64,000 nucleotides of DNA from Streptomyces sp. H27-H1 (GTDB taxonomy: Bacteria > Actinomycetota > Actinomycetes > Streptomycetales > Streptomycetaceae), in the NCBI RefSeq assembly GCF_026627445.1, contig NZ_JAPNLJ010000003.1, positions 1 through 64,000 of the forward strand, written 5' to 3'. A program made the translations under genes and the position numbers. Of the stretch, positions 44,245-52,874 are shown in pieces; position 1 is the first letter of the stretch; each line of letters starts with the position of its first letter. The notes under the pieces were generated by a model, which was not told the DNA's origin, made no database searches, and was given only the letters and a program-made list of their open reading frames with translations.

Positions 44245-45669
44245 TCAGTGCCCGACGTGCAAGGTGGCGTCGGCGCGGTCCCCGGCGCTCGCCATGTCGT
44301 CGATGCGCAGGGCGAGGTGTGCGTGGCGGAGGTAGCGCGTGGGGTAGTTGAGGGACCGGAAGGACGACCAGCTCGCGTCGGCCAGGCCGGGCTCGCGGCG
44401 AAACGTGGCGTCCTGCGCGAACTGGGCCGTCCGGTCGTTGAGGGCGAGCTTGACCTGGAAGCCCTGGTGCCGCAGGTAGTGGCCGGGGAAGCTCACCGAT
44501 TCGAACGAGACGCTGCCGGCGTCGGCCAGTCCGGGCCGAAGCCGCCATTCGGTGTCCTGGTAGGGCTCCGACGGCTGTTCGGCGATACCGGCGTCGAAGT
44601 TGGCGTGGCGGACGAAGTGGCCGGGGAAGTTGTACGATTTCAGCCGGATCCGGTCCGTCGTGCCGTACCTCTGTGCCAGACGGTCGTACTCGGCCGCGGT
44701 CACGGTCGTGATCGTGTTGTGCTTCGCGTTCACCGGAGCGGTGTACCGCTTGCGGTCGAGCTTCGTCCAGGACGCTGAAACCAGATCGCCCTCCCAGACG
44801 TCGAACCTCGCGTTCGGGCAGAAGGTGTCGCCCCAGATCTGCCACGTGCTCGACGTAAGGGACTTGACCAGGGTGGGGGCCTCGGTGCACGGGTTCGCCG
44901 CGAGGGTGCTTCCGTACCGGGTGAAACTTCCCGGCTGTAGCGAGGTCGATCGCGCGCCGGAGAGGCCGCCGGTGGCGTTGTCCTTGAAGTACAGGTAGTT
45001 CGTGCCGTTGACGCCGGTCACGACGTGGGAGTCGATGACGCCCGCCGGGCCGCCGTCGAAGAACGTCTCCGGTGCGGTCGTGGTGACGAAGCCGGTGGTG
45101 TAGACGACCGCGATGACCGAGTGGCCGCCGCCCTGCGGGACGGTTGAGAAGGTGATGCCGTACGCCTGCCGGCCCTGGTCCCAGTGCACCGCCGGCGCCC
45201 AGCTGTAGGAGTTCGGGTTGGTCCAGTTGACGTTGAGCAGCCGGTCGGCGGACCAGTTCACGAGGTCCGGTGAGGTCCAGACGTGGATGTTCGGGTTGGG
45301 CTTGGCGAAGTCACCCCCCTTGGGGATGTCCGTCGCGAGCGCCACCCAGGTGCCGTCGTTCAGACGGTGCAGATAGGGATCCCGGATGCCCTTGGTACCG
45401 GCCGTGGGGGTGAGCACCGCCTCGTTGTTGTTGAGGGGCGTCCACTCCAACCCGTCTGTGCTCAGGGCGAGATGGAGGGCGTTGACGTTGCCGGAGCCGT
45501 TGAGGGACTCCTTGAAGTAGCCCATCACGTAAGCGGAGTCCGCGGCGGCCGCGGCCGCCTTCACCGCCGCGTGGGCGGGCTGGACCGCCTGTACGGGCAT
45601 CACCACGACGGTGGCCAGTGAGGCGGCTGCCAACCAGCGGGCGAACCGTGTCCACCGAGGTCTGCTCAT
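44245..45669 (-). CDS. Secreted GH43 exo-arabinofuranosidase with AbfB (CBM42)
   Basis: 474 residues, ATG 45669. Signal peptide then GH43 (DSAYVMGYFKESLNGSGNVNALHLALS, DPYLHRLNDGTWVALATDIPKG, PNSYSWAPAVHWDQGRQAYGITFST) and at the end an AbfB module (RIRLKSYNFPGHFVRHANFDAGI, SFESVSFPGHYLRHQGFQVKL, SSFRSLNYPTRYLRHAHLALRI), three trefoil repeats that bind arabinofuranose. Layout matches the exo-1,5-alpha-L-arabinofuranosidase Araf43A of S. avermitilis, from memory. It releases arabinose from arabinan for the importer. Confidence 0.9.
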   Translation of the reverse strand: MSRPRWTRFARWLAAASLATVVVMPVQAVQPAHAAVKAAAAAADSAYVMGYFKESLNGSGNVNALHLALSTDGLEWTPLNNNEAVLTPTAGTKGIRDPYLHRLNDGTWVALATDIPKGGDFAKPNPNIHVWTSPDLVNWSADRLLNVNWTNPNSYSWAPAVHWDQGRQAYGITFSTVPQGGGHSVIAVVYTTGFVTTTAPETFFDGGPAGVIDSHVVTGVNGTNYLYFKDNATGGLSGARSTSLQPGSFTRYGSTLAANPCTEAPTLVKSLTSSTWQIWGDTFCPNARFDVWEGDLVSASWTKLDRKRYTAPVNAKHNTITTVTAAEYDRLAQRYGTTDRIRLKSYNFPGHFVRHANFDAGIAEQPSEPYQDTEWRLRPGLADAGSVSFESVSFPGHYLRHQGFQVKLALNDRTAQFAQDATFRREPGLADASWSSFRSLNYPTRYLRHAHLALRIDDMASAGDRADATLHVGH

Positions 45670-46022
45670 TGAGAATTCCCTTCGGGTGAGTGCAGGCGCG
45701 CGGCGAGTCGGCCGGCCACCTTCTCCAAGGGGGCGCACAGACGGCTGCGGCCTACTTCGCTGGGGGAGCGTGCCTGTGCGTTGAAGCACCCTGCGACTGC
45801 GGAGCGCGATCCAGGCCCATGGTGTGGGCGAGCTCGTTTTCCGCGTCCCGTGAGGATTTGTCCGCTTCCATTGCTCGCAGGAGGTTGCGCCCAAGGGGCT
45901 GGCGAACGTAAGCATTCGCGAATTCTGCCCTGGTCGACTGCCGTGATTGCGTGTGAGCGCCAAGCGGTTGGCGATGGCGGCGCACGTAACGTAGCTCACA
46001 CCTCCGACACCGACAACCCTTC
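45670..46022. other. Left half of the GH43 divergent intergenic region
   Basis: No gene recognised in the 975 bases between the divergent GH43 genes. This half has only Arg-rich shadow frames; a weak inverted repeat GCGAA-N8-TTCGC is near 45902. The promoter of the 44245-45669 gene must lie here or just beyond. Confidence 0.35.
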
Positions 46023-46038
46023 GTGTTATCGATAACAC
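46023..46038. promoter_or_regulatory. Perfect LacI-type operator between divergent GH43 genes
   Basis: GTGTTATCGATAACAC is a perfect 16-base palindrome, the best match in the window to the arabinose operator pattern (TGTTATCGATAACA at 46024-46037). It stands 354 bases from the minus-strand GH43 start and 606 from the plus-strand one, which implies long leaders or upstream regulation of both. Confidence 0.75.
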
Positions 46039-46379
46039 CGGGATCTTCTTGTGTGCAGATCGCCTCCCCTCTCGCCAAAGCGCCCTGAACGGACGGCAGT
46101 ACGCGGGGGAGTGAACTGGTGGGAGGTGCTGCCGAACGATCCACTGCCGGGGCTCCCGGCGTGACGGGAGCCCTGCTCGGGAGCTGTGGACCTCAGGCGC
46201 GCCGGCCCCTAGTGGGCTGGTGGGCCTCCGCCCGCGTCGTCGACTCGAGCAACGGGCAACGGAAACAGGCATGTTGTCCGTGCGGAGAAGCCCCGGGCGC
46301 CGGCGGTTGGTGTCGCCCAGTCACAGGATCGGGCCGACGCAAGCAATTGTTTCCGGGGGATTGAGCTGCGGAACAGCCC

Positions 46380-46395
46380 CTGTTAACGTTCACAG
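46380..46395 (+). promoter_or_regulatory. LacI-type operator upstream of GH43-AbfB gene
   Basis: CTGTTAACGTTCACAG, 7 of 8 base pairs symmetric, containing TGTTAACGTTCACA (46381-46394), 250 bases before the GTG at 46645. The 46039-46644 stretch has no gene that I can support, so a long 5' leader is likely. Confidence 0.65.
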
Positions 46396-46644
46396 CCACC
46401 GAGTGGCCCCGCTCGTCAGGGACTTCTGCACTGCATCTGCCCGCTCGACGTACCCGCCTGGCTTCGCGCGCTGGAAAGCCGCGTTTCGTGGATCTCGGAC
46501 TCGGCAGCCAAGATGCGCCTCTCGCGGCGCTCCCCGCATCGGCCGCGAGCAGTCGTTGCGCCTGCGTCCGGGATTCGCCTGCGACGGCCGGCCCGTGGGG
46601 AACCGGCCCGCCCCTCTTCCGCATCCTCGACGAAGGAGAATTCC

Positions 46645-48093
46645 GTGCGACACCTCAGGCGTCGTGGCCTGCTCACCGCAGTGGCCGCCCTGGTCGTACT
46701 GTCGGTCGGCATGCCCGTTCCCGCCACGGCGGGACCTGTCTCACCCGCCGCGACGTTCACGAACCCGATCGCCCAGCAGCGCGCCGACCCACACATCTAC
46801 AAGCACACCGACGGTTTCTACTACTACACCGCGACCGTTCCCGCCTACGACCGCATCGTCCTTCGCCGGGCCACCACCCTCCAGGGGCTGGCGACCGCAC
46901 CGGAGAGCACGATCTGGACCAAGCACCCCGGCGGTGAGATGGGCGCGCACATCTGGGCCCCGGAGATCCACTTCATCGACGGCAAGTGGTACGTCTACTT
47001 CGCCGCGGCCTCCAGCAGTGATCCATGGGCGATACGTCCGTACGTCCTGGAATCCGGGGCCGCCGATCCGCGCACCGGCGCCTGGAGCGAGAAGGGGCGG
47101 ATCGATCTGCCGCTGGACACCTTCTCGCTGGATGCGACGACGTTCGTGCACAACGGCACGCGCTATCTGAGCTGGGCGCAGAACGATCCGGCCGTCGGCG
47201 CCGGCACCAGCATCTACCTCGCTCGGATGTCCAACCCGTGGACCATCAGCGGCAATCCCGTGCGGATCGCCACGCCCACCTACGCGTGGGAGACGGTGGG
47301 CCACCGGGTCAACGAGGGGCCCGCCTTCATCAGCAAGGGCGGCAAGGTCTTCATGAGCTTCTCGGCCAGTGCGACCGACAGCAACTACTGCCTCGGTCTC
47401 CTGACGGCCGACGGGGCGGCCGACCTGATGAATCCCGCCTCCTGGTCCAAGAAGTCCACCCCCGTCTTCACCAGCAACGTGGCGACCGGCCAGTACGGTC
47501 CGGGCCACAACTCCTTCACCGTTTCCGAGGACGGCCGCTCTGACATCCTCGTCTACCACGCCCGCACCTACCGGGACATCAGCGGCGACCCCCTGAACGA
47601 CCCCAACCGGCAGACCCGCGTCCAGAAGCTCTACTGGAACAGCGACGGCACGCCCAACTTCGGAGTCCCCGTACGCGAGGGCCCCACCCCTGTCCGCCTG
47701 TCATCCCTCAACTTCCCCGACCGGTACATCCGCCACGCCGGTTTCCGGGCCAAGGTGGAGGCGAACGTCGCCGACCTCGCCGACTCGCAGTTCCGTATCG
47801 TCGGCGGACTCGCCGGCAGCGGCAGCGTCTCCCTGGAATCGGTGAACTTCCCCGGCTACTACCTGCGCCACAAGGGCTTCGAGCTCTGGTTGGAGAAGAA
47901 CGACGGCTCCGCCCTCTTCGCCGGTGACGCCTCGTTCCACCGCAGAGCGGGTCTGGCCGACGCCGCGACCGGCCTTTCCTTTGAGTCGTACAACTACCCC
48001 GGCCGCTACATCCGCCACTACGACAGCCTGCTCCAGGTGCAGCAGGTGGCCACGACGCTCGACCGGGCCGACGCCACCTACTTCGCCGAATAG
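46645..48093 (+). CDS. Secreted GH43 arabinofuranosidase with AbfB (CBM42)
   Basis: 482 residues from GTG 46645 behind AAGGAG; the frame is open to 46513 but the upstream part is Arg-rich. Signal peptide VRHLRRRGLLTAVAALVVLS with cleavage after VPATAG. GH43 domain 35-345: NPIAQQRADPHIYKHTDGFYYYTATV (base Asp), MGAHIWAPEIHFIDGKWYVYFAA, LDATTFVHNGTRYLSWAQND and VNEGPAFISKGGKVF (acid Glu). AbfB trefoil 350-480: LSSLNFPDRYIRHAGFRAKV, LESVNFPGYYLRHKGFELWL, FESYNYPGRYIRHYDSLLQV. Divergent from the other AbfB enzyme and likely co-regulated. Confidence 0.93.
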   Translation: MRHLRRRGLLTAVAALVVLSVGMPVPATAGPVSPAATFTNPIAQQRADPHIYKHTDGFYYYTATVPAYDRIVLRRATTLQGLATAPESTIWTKHPGGEMGAHIWAPEIHFIDGKWYVYFAAASSSDPWAIRPYVLESGAADPRTGAWSEKGRIDLPLDTFSLDATTFVHNGTRYLSWAQNDPAVGAGTSIYLARMSNPWTISGNPVRIATPTYAWETVGHRVNEGPAFISKGGKVFMSFSASATDSNYCLGLLTADGAADLMNPASWSKKSTPVFTSNVATGQYGPGHNSFTVSEDGRSDILVYHARTYRDISGDPLNDPNRQTRVQKLYWNSDGTPNFGVPVREGPTPVRLSSLNFPDRYIRHAGFRAKVEANVADLADSQFRIVGGLAGSGSVSLESVNFPGYYLRHKGFELWLEKNDGSALFAGDASFHRRAGLADAATGLSFESYNYPGRYIRHYDSLLQVQQVATTLDRADATYFAE

Positions 48094-48114
48094 ACCGCCG
48101 ATTCCGCAGGCCTG

Positions 48115-48148
48115 CCGAGGGCTCCGTCCGATCGGGCGGAGCCCTCGG
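48115..48148 (+). terminator. Terminator after GH43-AbfB gene
   Basis: CCGAGGGCTCCG (48115-48126) and CGGAGCCCTCGG (48137-48148) form a perfect 12-bp stem with a short partly paired loop, 22 bases after the stop. It separates the gene from the binding-protein copy that follows. Confidence 0.8.
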
Positions 48149-48288
48149 CTGCGGCGTGAGCCGATCATCCGGGCCTCGGTGCATCTTCCACGGCCGTATC
48201 CGGGCCGGCCCGTCGACGTTCGCGCATCGCCCATGCCCGGAGGCCATGGCCTCTGCGGTGTCGTCGATAGCAGGATCGATCCTCTAAG

Positions 48289-48302
48289 GGTGAGCGCTAA
48301 CA
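48289..48302 (-). promoter_or_regulatory. LacI-type operator at copy B
   Basis: Minus-strand TGTTAGCGCTCACC, 29 bases outside the duplication edge. It corresponds to the site at 37044-37057 in front of copy A (TGTTAGCGCTCATC), though the spacer between differs in length (about 26 versus 38 bases after the shared CTAACATAG word). Confidence 0.65.
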
Positions 48303-48368
48303 TAGCCTACCTCCTCTCACCTCGCAGCGATGCTAAATCGCTTGTGTCAGGGGGTTGACGGTCTTGGA

Positions 48369-48382
48369 TGTGAGCGTTCACT
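48369..48382 (+). promoter_or_regulatory. LacI-type operator at sugar-binding gene, copy B
   Basis: TGTGAGCGTTCACT after TTGACG (48355-48360), same placement as in copy A because it lies inside the duplication. Confidence 0.7.
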
Positions 48383-48455
48383 CTGATGCACCAGTGGCGC
48401 TGGTCACTCGAAGCCCGCCACCCCTGGTGGGCGAAGTTGAGCACGGAGGAACGCA

Positions 48456-49409
48456 GTGTTGAAGAAGATCACCACGGGGGCAGGCATCCTGCTGCTTGCC
48501 ACACTGACGGCGTGCGGTTCGGGCAGTGGCGACAAGGACGACAAGATCACCATGGGCTTCGCCCAGGTCGGCGCCGAGAGCGGCTGGCGCACCGCCAACA
48601 CCAACTCCGTCCAGGCCTCGGCCAAGACCGCGGGCGTCGAGCTGAAGTTCTCCGACGCCCAGCAGAAGCAGGAAAACCAGATCAAGGCCATCCGCTCCTA
48701 CATCCAGCAGAAGGTCGACGTCATCGCCTTCAGCCCCGTGGTGGAGACCGGATGGGACGCGGTCCTCATGGAAGCCAAGCGAGCGGGCATCCCCGTCATC
48801 CTCACCGACCGCGCGGTCGACTCCAAGGACACCTCCCTCTACAAGACCTTCCTGGGATCAGACTTCGTCAAGGAAGGCGAGAAGGCCGGCGAATGGCTCG
48901 TGGCCAACACCACCGGCCCCGTCAACGTCGTCGAACTCCAGGGCACCACCGGCGCCGCACCCGCCATCGACCGCAGAAAGGGCTTCCAAACCAAGATCGC
49001 CTCCCGCCCCGACATCAAGGTCACCGCCTCCCAGAGCGGCGACTTCACCCGCGCCGGCGGCAAGCAGGTCATGGAAGCACTCCTGCGCGCCGACCCCGAC
49101 ATCGACGTCGTCTACGCCCACAACGACGACATGGGACTCGGCGCCATCGAAGCCATCAAAGCAGCCGGCAAGACACCCGGCACCGACATCAAAATCATCA
49201 CCGTCGACGCCATCAAAGCCGGAATGCAAGCACTCGCCGACGGCGACATCAACTACATCGTCGAATGCAACCCCCTCCTCGGCGACCAGCTCATGGACCT
49301 CGCCAAAAAGGTCGTAAACGGCGAACAAGTCCCCCAGCGCGTCATCACCGAAGAAACCACCTTCACCACCGAACAAGCCAAAAAGGCCCTCCCCCAACGC
49401 CAGTACTAA
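48456..49409 (+). CDS. Sugar-binding lipoprotein (copy B)
   Basis: 317 residues, identical at every position to the copy at 35925-36878: GTG start, lipobox Cys20, YtfQ/RbsB-type fold. Without a permease gene nearby it must use the importer encoded at 32319-35844, so it raises the dose of the binding protein or allows separate induction with galM. The identity shows a very recent duplication or ongoing gene conversion. Confidence 0.95.
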   Translation: MLKKITTGAGILLLATLTACGSGSGDKDDKITMGFAQVGAESGWRTANTNSVQASAKTAGVELKFSDAQQKQENQIKAIRSYIQQKVDVIAFSPVVETGWDAVLMEAKRAGIPVILTDRAVDSKDTSLYKTFLGSDFVKEGEKAGEWLVANTTGPVNVVELQGTTGAAPAIDRRKGFQTKIASRPDIKVTASQSGDFTRAGGKQVMEALLRADPDIDVVYAHNDDMGLGAIEAIKAAGKTPGTDIKIITVDAIKAGMQALADGDINYIVECNPLLGDQLMDLAKKVVNGEQVPQRVITEETTFTTEQAKKALPQRQY

Positions 49410-49516
49410 CCCCCACACAACCAGCACCTGCCTCCCAACCCCCCACCCCCACAGAGGCAGAGACCGCACCCACGACGAAAGCATCGAGCCCTTTTCCGTC
49501 TTGCCTGAGGAGCCAA

Positions 49517-50599
49517 ATGAACCCGTCCCCTCCCCACTTCACCGGAGGGCCGCCGGTCTGCCGTCCCGCTACGGATTCCGGCCGGCGATGGACCTTTGGA
49601 TTCCCCGGTGGGCTCCTGGCAGAGGTGCACACTCGAGGTGCCCGCCTCCACGAGCTGTGGGCGCCGGACCGGTACGGCAATATGGCCGACGTCGTCCTGG
49701 CTCCCCGCGACCCGGTCCAGTCGATGACCGCCGCCCGGTACTTCGGTGCCACTGTCGGTCGCTACGCCAACCGCATCGCGAATGGCCGGTTCACCCTGGA
49801 CGGGAAACTCCACCAGCTGACCACGCAGGACGGCGGACACTGTCTGCACGGCGGAGCCGAAGGGTTCGATACCCGCATCTGGGAGGCCGAGAGCGTCCAC
49901 ACCCCGGAGCGAACCGGTGTGCTCCTCCACCTCCGCAGCCTTGACGGCGACCAGGGGTTCCCCGGGAACCTGGACGTGACGGTCAGTTATCTCATCGACC
50001 GGAACAACGAGCTGTCGATCTCCTACGCGGCGGTCACCGACGCGGCCACCGTGGTCAACCTGACGAATCACGCCTACTTCAACCTCGAGGGAGAGGGCGC
50101 CGGCGACATCTTCGATCACGAACTCGCCGTCGACGCCGCCCACTACACCCCGGTCGGCGAGGACCTCATCCCCATCGGAAACCCCCGCCCCGTCTCCGGT
50201 ACGGCGTTCGACCTTCGCCGACCCCTCAGGATCGCCGAGGCGGTGGCCCGCCCGGACGGCCGGCCGACGCAGGCGCTCGGCGGGTACGACCACAATTTCG
50301 TGCTGAGTCCGCACGGCAATGACGTGCTGCGCAGGGCTGCCGTTCTCCATGCGCCGGCCTCGGGCCGACGCATGGAGGTGCTGACCACCGAGCCTGGCCT
50401 GCAGGTCTACACGGCCGGTCATTTCGACGGAACCGTCGTCGGCAAGGGCGGCGCACCTTACCGAGCGGGTGCCGGCCTCGCGCTGGAGACCCAGCACTTC
50501 CCCAACTCGCCCAACCGCCCGGGTGACCCGTCCCCTGTACTCAGGCCCGATGACGAGTACCGATCGAGGACAGTCCTGCGATTCACCGCGCAGGGCTGA
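49517..50599 (+). CDS. galM: Aldose 1-epimerase (mutarotase)
   Basis: 360 residues from ATG 49517, behind a GAGGAG-like site (TGAGGAGCC). GalM fold: GATVGRYANRIANGRFTLDGK (substrate Arg/Asn), GGHCLHGGAEGFDTRIWE (catalytic His), NLTNHAYFNLEGEGAGDIFDHEL (second His), YDHNFVLS and LALETQHFPNSPNRP (catalytic Glu near the C-terminus). It interconverts sugar anomers, here presumably arabinose, so that the importer or isomerase is supplied with the proper form. Placed 107 bases behind the second binding-protein gene, likely one operon. Confidence 0.93.
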   Translation: MNPSPPHFTGGPPVCRPATDSGRRWTFGFPGGLLAEVHTRGARLHELWAPDRYGNMADVVLAPRDPVQSMTAARYFGATVGRYANRIANGRFTLDGKLHQLTTQDGGHCLHGGAEGFDTRIWEAESVHTPERTGVLLHLRSLDGDQGFPGNLDVTVSYLIDRNNELSISYAAVTDAATVVNLTNHAYFNLEGEGAGDIFDHELAVDAAHYTPVGEDLIPIGNPRPVSGTAFDLRRPLRIAEAVARPDGRPTQALGGYDHNFVLSPHGNDVLRRAAVLHAPASGRRMEVLTTEPGLQVYTAGHFDGTVVGKGGAPYRAGAGLALETQHFPNSPNRPGDPSPVLRPDDEYRSRTVLRFTAQG

Positions 50600-50703
50600 C
50601 CATCCGGAAGCGCGCCGACATCATTGCGCCCGAGATTTCGCCGTCTGCCCGCCTACCGAACTCGGCGGCCCGTGCCCCGATCGGCTCCGATATTTCGCGT
50701 TCA

Positions 50704-50717
50704 TGTAAACGTAAATG
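50704..50717 (+). promoter_or_regulatory. Possible weak operator upstream of transketolase
   Basis: TGTAAACGTAAATG, 39 bases before the tkt start and inside an AT-rich island, partly fits the arabinose operator pattern (TGT..ACG.. AA). Weak; offered only as a candidate. Confidence 0.25.
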
Positions 50718-50755
50718 ACCAGATTTTGATGTGTGGAGAGGAGCCCTGACCCAGG

Positions 50756-52837
50756 GTGAGTACGCAGCCGATCACCAGAGAGTTCGAGTGGACCGAACTG
50801 GACCAGCGAGCCGTCGACACCGCCCGCCTCCTGGCCGCGGACGCCGTGCAGAAGGCCGGAAACGGCCACCCCGGCACGGCCATGAGTCTCGCTCCCGCCG
50901 CCTACACCCTTTTCCAGAAGGTGCTGCGGCACGACCCGGCTGACACGGAGTGGACCGGCCGCGACCGGTTCATCCTGTCCGCGGGCCACGCGTCCCTGAC
51001 CCTCTACATCCAGCTCTACCTGGGTGGATTCGGTCTGGAGCTGGACGACCTGAAGGCGTTCCGCACCTGGGGCAGCAAGACCCCCGGCCACCCGGAGCAC
51101 GGGCACACCAGGGGCGTCGAAACGACCACGGGCCCGCTGGGCCAGGGGGTCGCCAACGCGGTGGGCATGGCCATGGCCGCACGCTACGAGCGCGGTCTCT
51201 TCGACCCCGAGGCCGGAGCGGGCGACAGCCCCTTCGACCACCGCGTCTACGTCATCGCCGGCGACGGCTGCCTCCAGGAGGGCATCTCCGCCGAGGCTTC
51301 CTCGATGGCCGGCCACCAGAAGCTCGGCAACCTGATCCTGCTGTGGGACGACAACCACATCTCGATCGAGGGCGACACCGAGACGGCCGTCTCCGAGGAC
51401 ACCTGCATGCGGTACGAGGCGTACAACTGGCACGTCCAGCGCGTCGAACCGAAGGCGGACGGTGACCTCGACCCGGCCGCGCTGTACGCGGCGGTCAAGG
51501 CGGCCGAGGCCGACCCGCGGCCGTCGTTCATCGCGATGCGCTCGATCATCGCCTGGCCCGCCCCGAACGCACGGAACACCGAGGCCGCCCACGGCTCGGC
51601 GCTCGGCGACGAAGAGGTGGCCGCGACCAAGCGGGTACTCGGCTTCGACCCGGAGCAGACCTTCGCGGTCTCCGGCGAGGTCCTCGCCCACACCCGTTCG
51701 CTCGGCGACCGCGGCCGCGAGGCCAGGGGCGAGTGGGACGAGCGCCTGGCTGCCTGGCGTGCCGCCGATCCGAAGCGCTCGGCGGAGTTCGACCGCATCG
51801 CCGCGGGCACTCTGCCCTCGGGCTGGGAAGAGGAGCTCCCGGTCTTCGAGACCGGCAAGGTCGTCGCCACCCGTGCGGCGTCCGGCAAGGTCCTGCAGTC
51901 GCTCGGCGCGGTGATTCCCGAGCTGTGGGGCGGTTCCGCCGACCTCGCAGGCTCGAACAACACCACGATCGACAAGACGTCGTCGTTCCTCCCGGAGGGC
52001 AACCCGCTTCCCGAGGCGGACCCGTACGGCCGGACCGTGCACTTCGGCATCCGCGAGCACTCGATGGCCGCGGAGATGAACGGCATCGCGCTGCACGGCA
52101 ACACCCGCGTCTACGGCGGCACCTTCCTGGTGTTCTCCGACTACATGCGCAACGCCGTCCGGCTGTCCGCGCTGATGCACCTGCCGGTGACGTACGTCTG
52201 GACGCACGACTCCGTCGGCCTGGGCGAGGACGGTCCGACCCACCAGCCGGTCGAGCACGTCGCCGCGTTGCGGGCCATCCCCGGCCTGAACGTGGTCCGC
52301 CCTGCCGACGGCAACGAGACGGCCATCGCCTGGCGCGAGATCCTCAAGCGGTGGACCAAGGAGTTCGGCAAGGGCGCTCCGCACGGTCTGGCGCTGACCC
52401 GCCAGGGAGTGCCGACGTATGACGCGAACGAGGACGCGGCCAAGGGCGGGTACGTGCTCTTCGAGGCGGACGGCGAGGCCCGGGTCGTCCTGATCGGCAC
52501 CGGTTCCGAGGTGCAGCTCGCCGTCGCGGCCCGCGAGCAGCTCCAGGCGGCCGGCGTGCCGACGCGTGTCGTGTCGATGCCGTGCGTGGAGTGGTTCGAG
52601 GAGCAGGACCAGGGGTACCGGGAGTCGGTGCTGCCGCCTTCGCTCAAGGCGCGTGTCGCGGTCGAGGCCGGCATCGGGCTGACGTGGCACAAGTACGTGG
52701 GCGAGGCGGGCCGCATCGTGTCGCTGGAGCACTTCGGTGCTTCTGCGGATGCCGAGGTGCTGTTCCGGGAGTTCGGTTTCACGGGGGACGCGGTCGCCGC
52801 GGCCGCCCGGGAATCCATCGCCGCCGCCCAGGACTGA
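50756..52837 (+). CDS. tkt: Transketolase
   Basis: 693 residues from GTG 50756; AGAGGAG lies a little far upstream (about 12 bases). Motifs: [78 protein letters not shown] (thiamine diphosphate/Mg), DNHISIEG, then the second domain with [20 protein letters not shown] and [19 protein letters not shown], and a full C-terminal domain. Moves two-carbon units in the pentose phosphate pathway. With tal it sits directly after the arabinose genes, giving an exit for xylulose 5-phosphate; the absence of zwf/opcA nearby suggests a second, pathway-specific copy. Confidence 0.95.
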   Translation: MSTQPITREFEWTELDQRAVDTARLLAADAVQKAGNGHPGTAMSLAPAAYTLFQKVLRHDPADTEWTGRDRFILSAGHASLTLYIQLYLGGFGLELDDLKAFRTWGSKTPGHPEHGHTRGVETTTGPLGQGVANAVGMAMAARYERGLFDPEAGAGDSPFDHRVYVIAGDGCLQEGISAEASSMAGHQKLGNLILLWDDNHISIEGDTETAVSEDTCMRYEAYNWHVQRVEPKADGDLDPAALYAAVKAAEADPRPSFIAMRSIIAWPAPNARNTEAAHGSALGDEEVAATKRVLGFDPEQTFAVSGEVLAHTRSLGDRGREARGEWDERLAAWRAADPKRSAEFDRIAAGTLPSGWEEELPVFETGKVVATRAASGKVLQSLGAVIPELWGGSADLAGSNNTTIDKTSSFLPEGNPLPEADPYGRTVHFGIREHSMAAEMNGIALHGNTRVYGGTFLVFSDYMRNAVRLSALMHLPVTYVWTHDSVGLGEDGPTHQPVEHVAALRAIPGLNVVRPADGNETAIAWREILKRWTKEFGKGAPHGLALTRQGVPTYDANEDAAKGGYVLFEADGEARVVLIGTGSEVQLAVAAREQLQAAGVPTRVVSMPCVEWFEEQDQGYRESVLPPSLKARVAVEAGIGLTWHKYVGEAGRIVSLEHFGASADAEVLFREFGFTGDAVAAAARESIAAAQD

Positions 52838-52874
52838 CGCACGTACACGACGAGAAGCAGGAGAAAGAACTCTC

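Larger units (their letters stand above)
48331..49484 (+). repeat. Inverted duplication, copy B
   Basis: Inverse-orientation partner of 35850-37003 (1154 bases). It brings a complete binding-protein gene with its own promoter region but none of the importer membrane genes; instead it is joined to an aldose 1-epimerase gene, 33 bases after the duplication ends. Confidence 0.95.
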
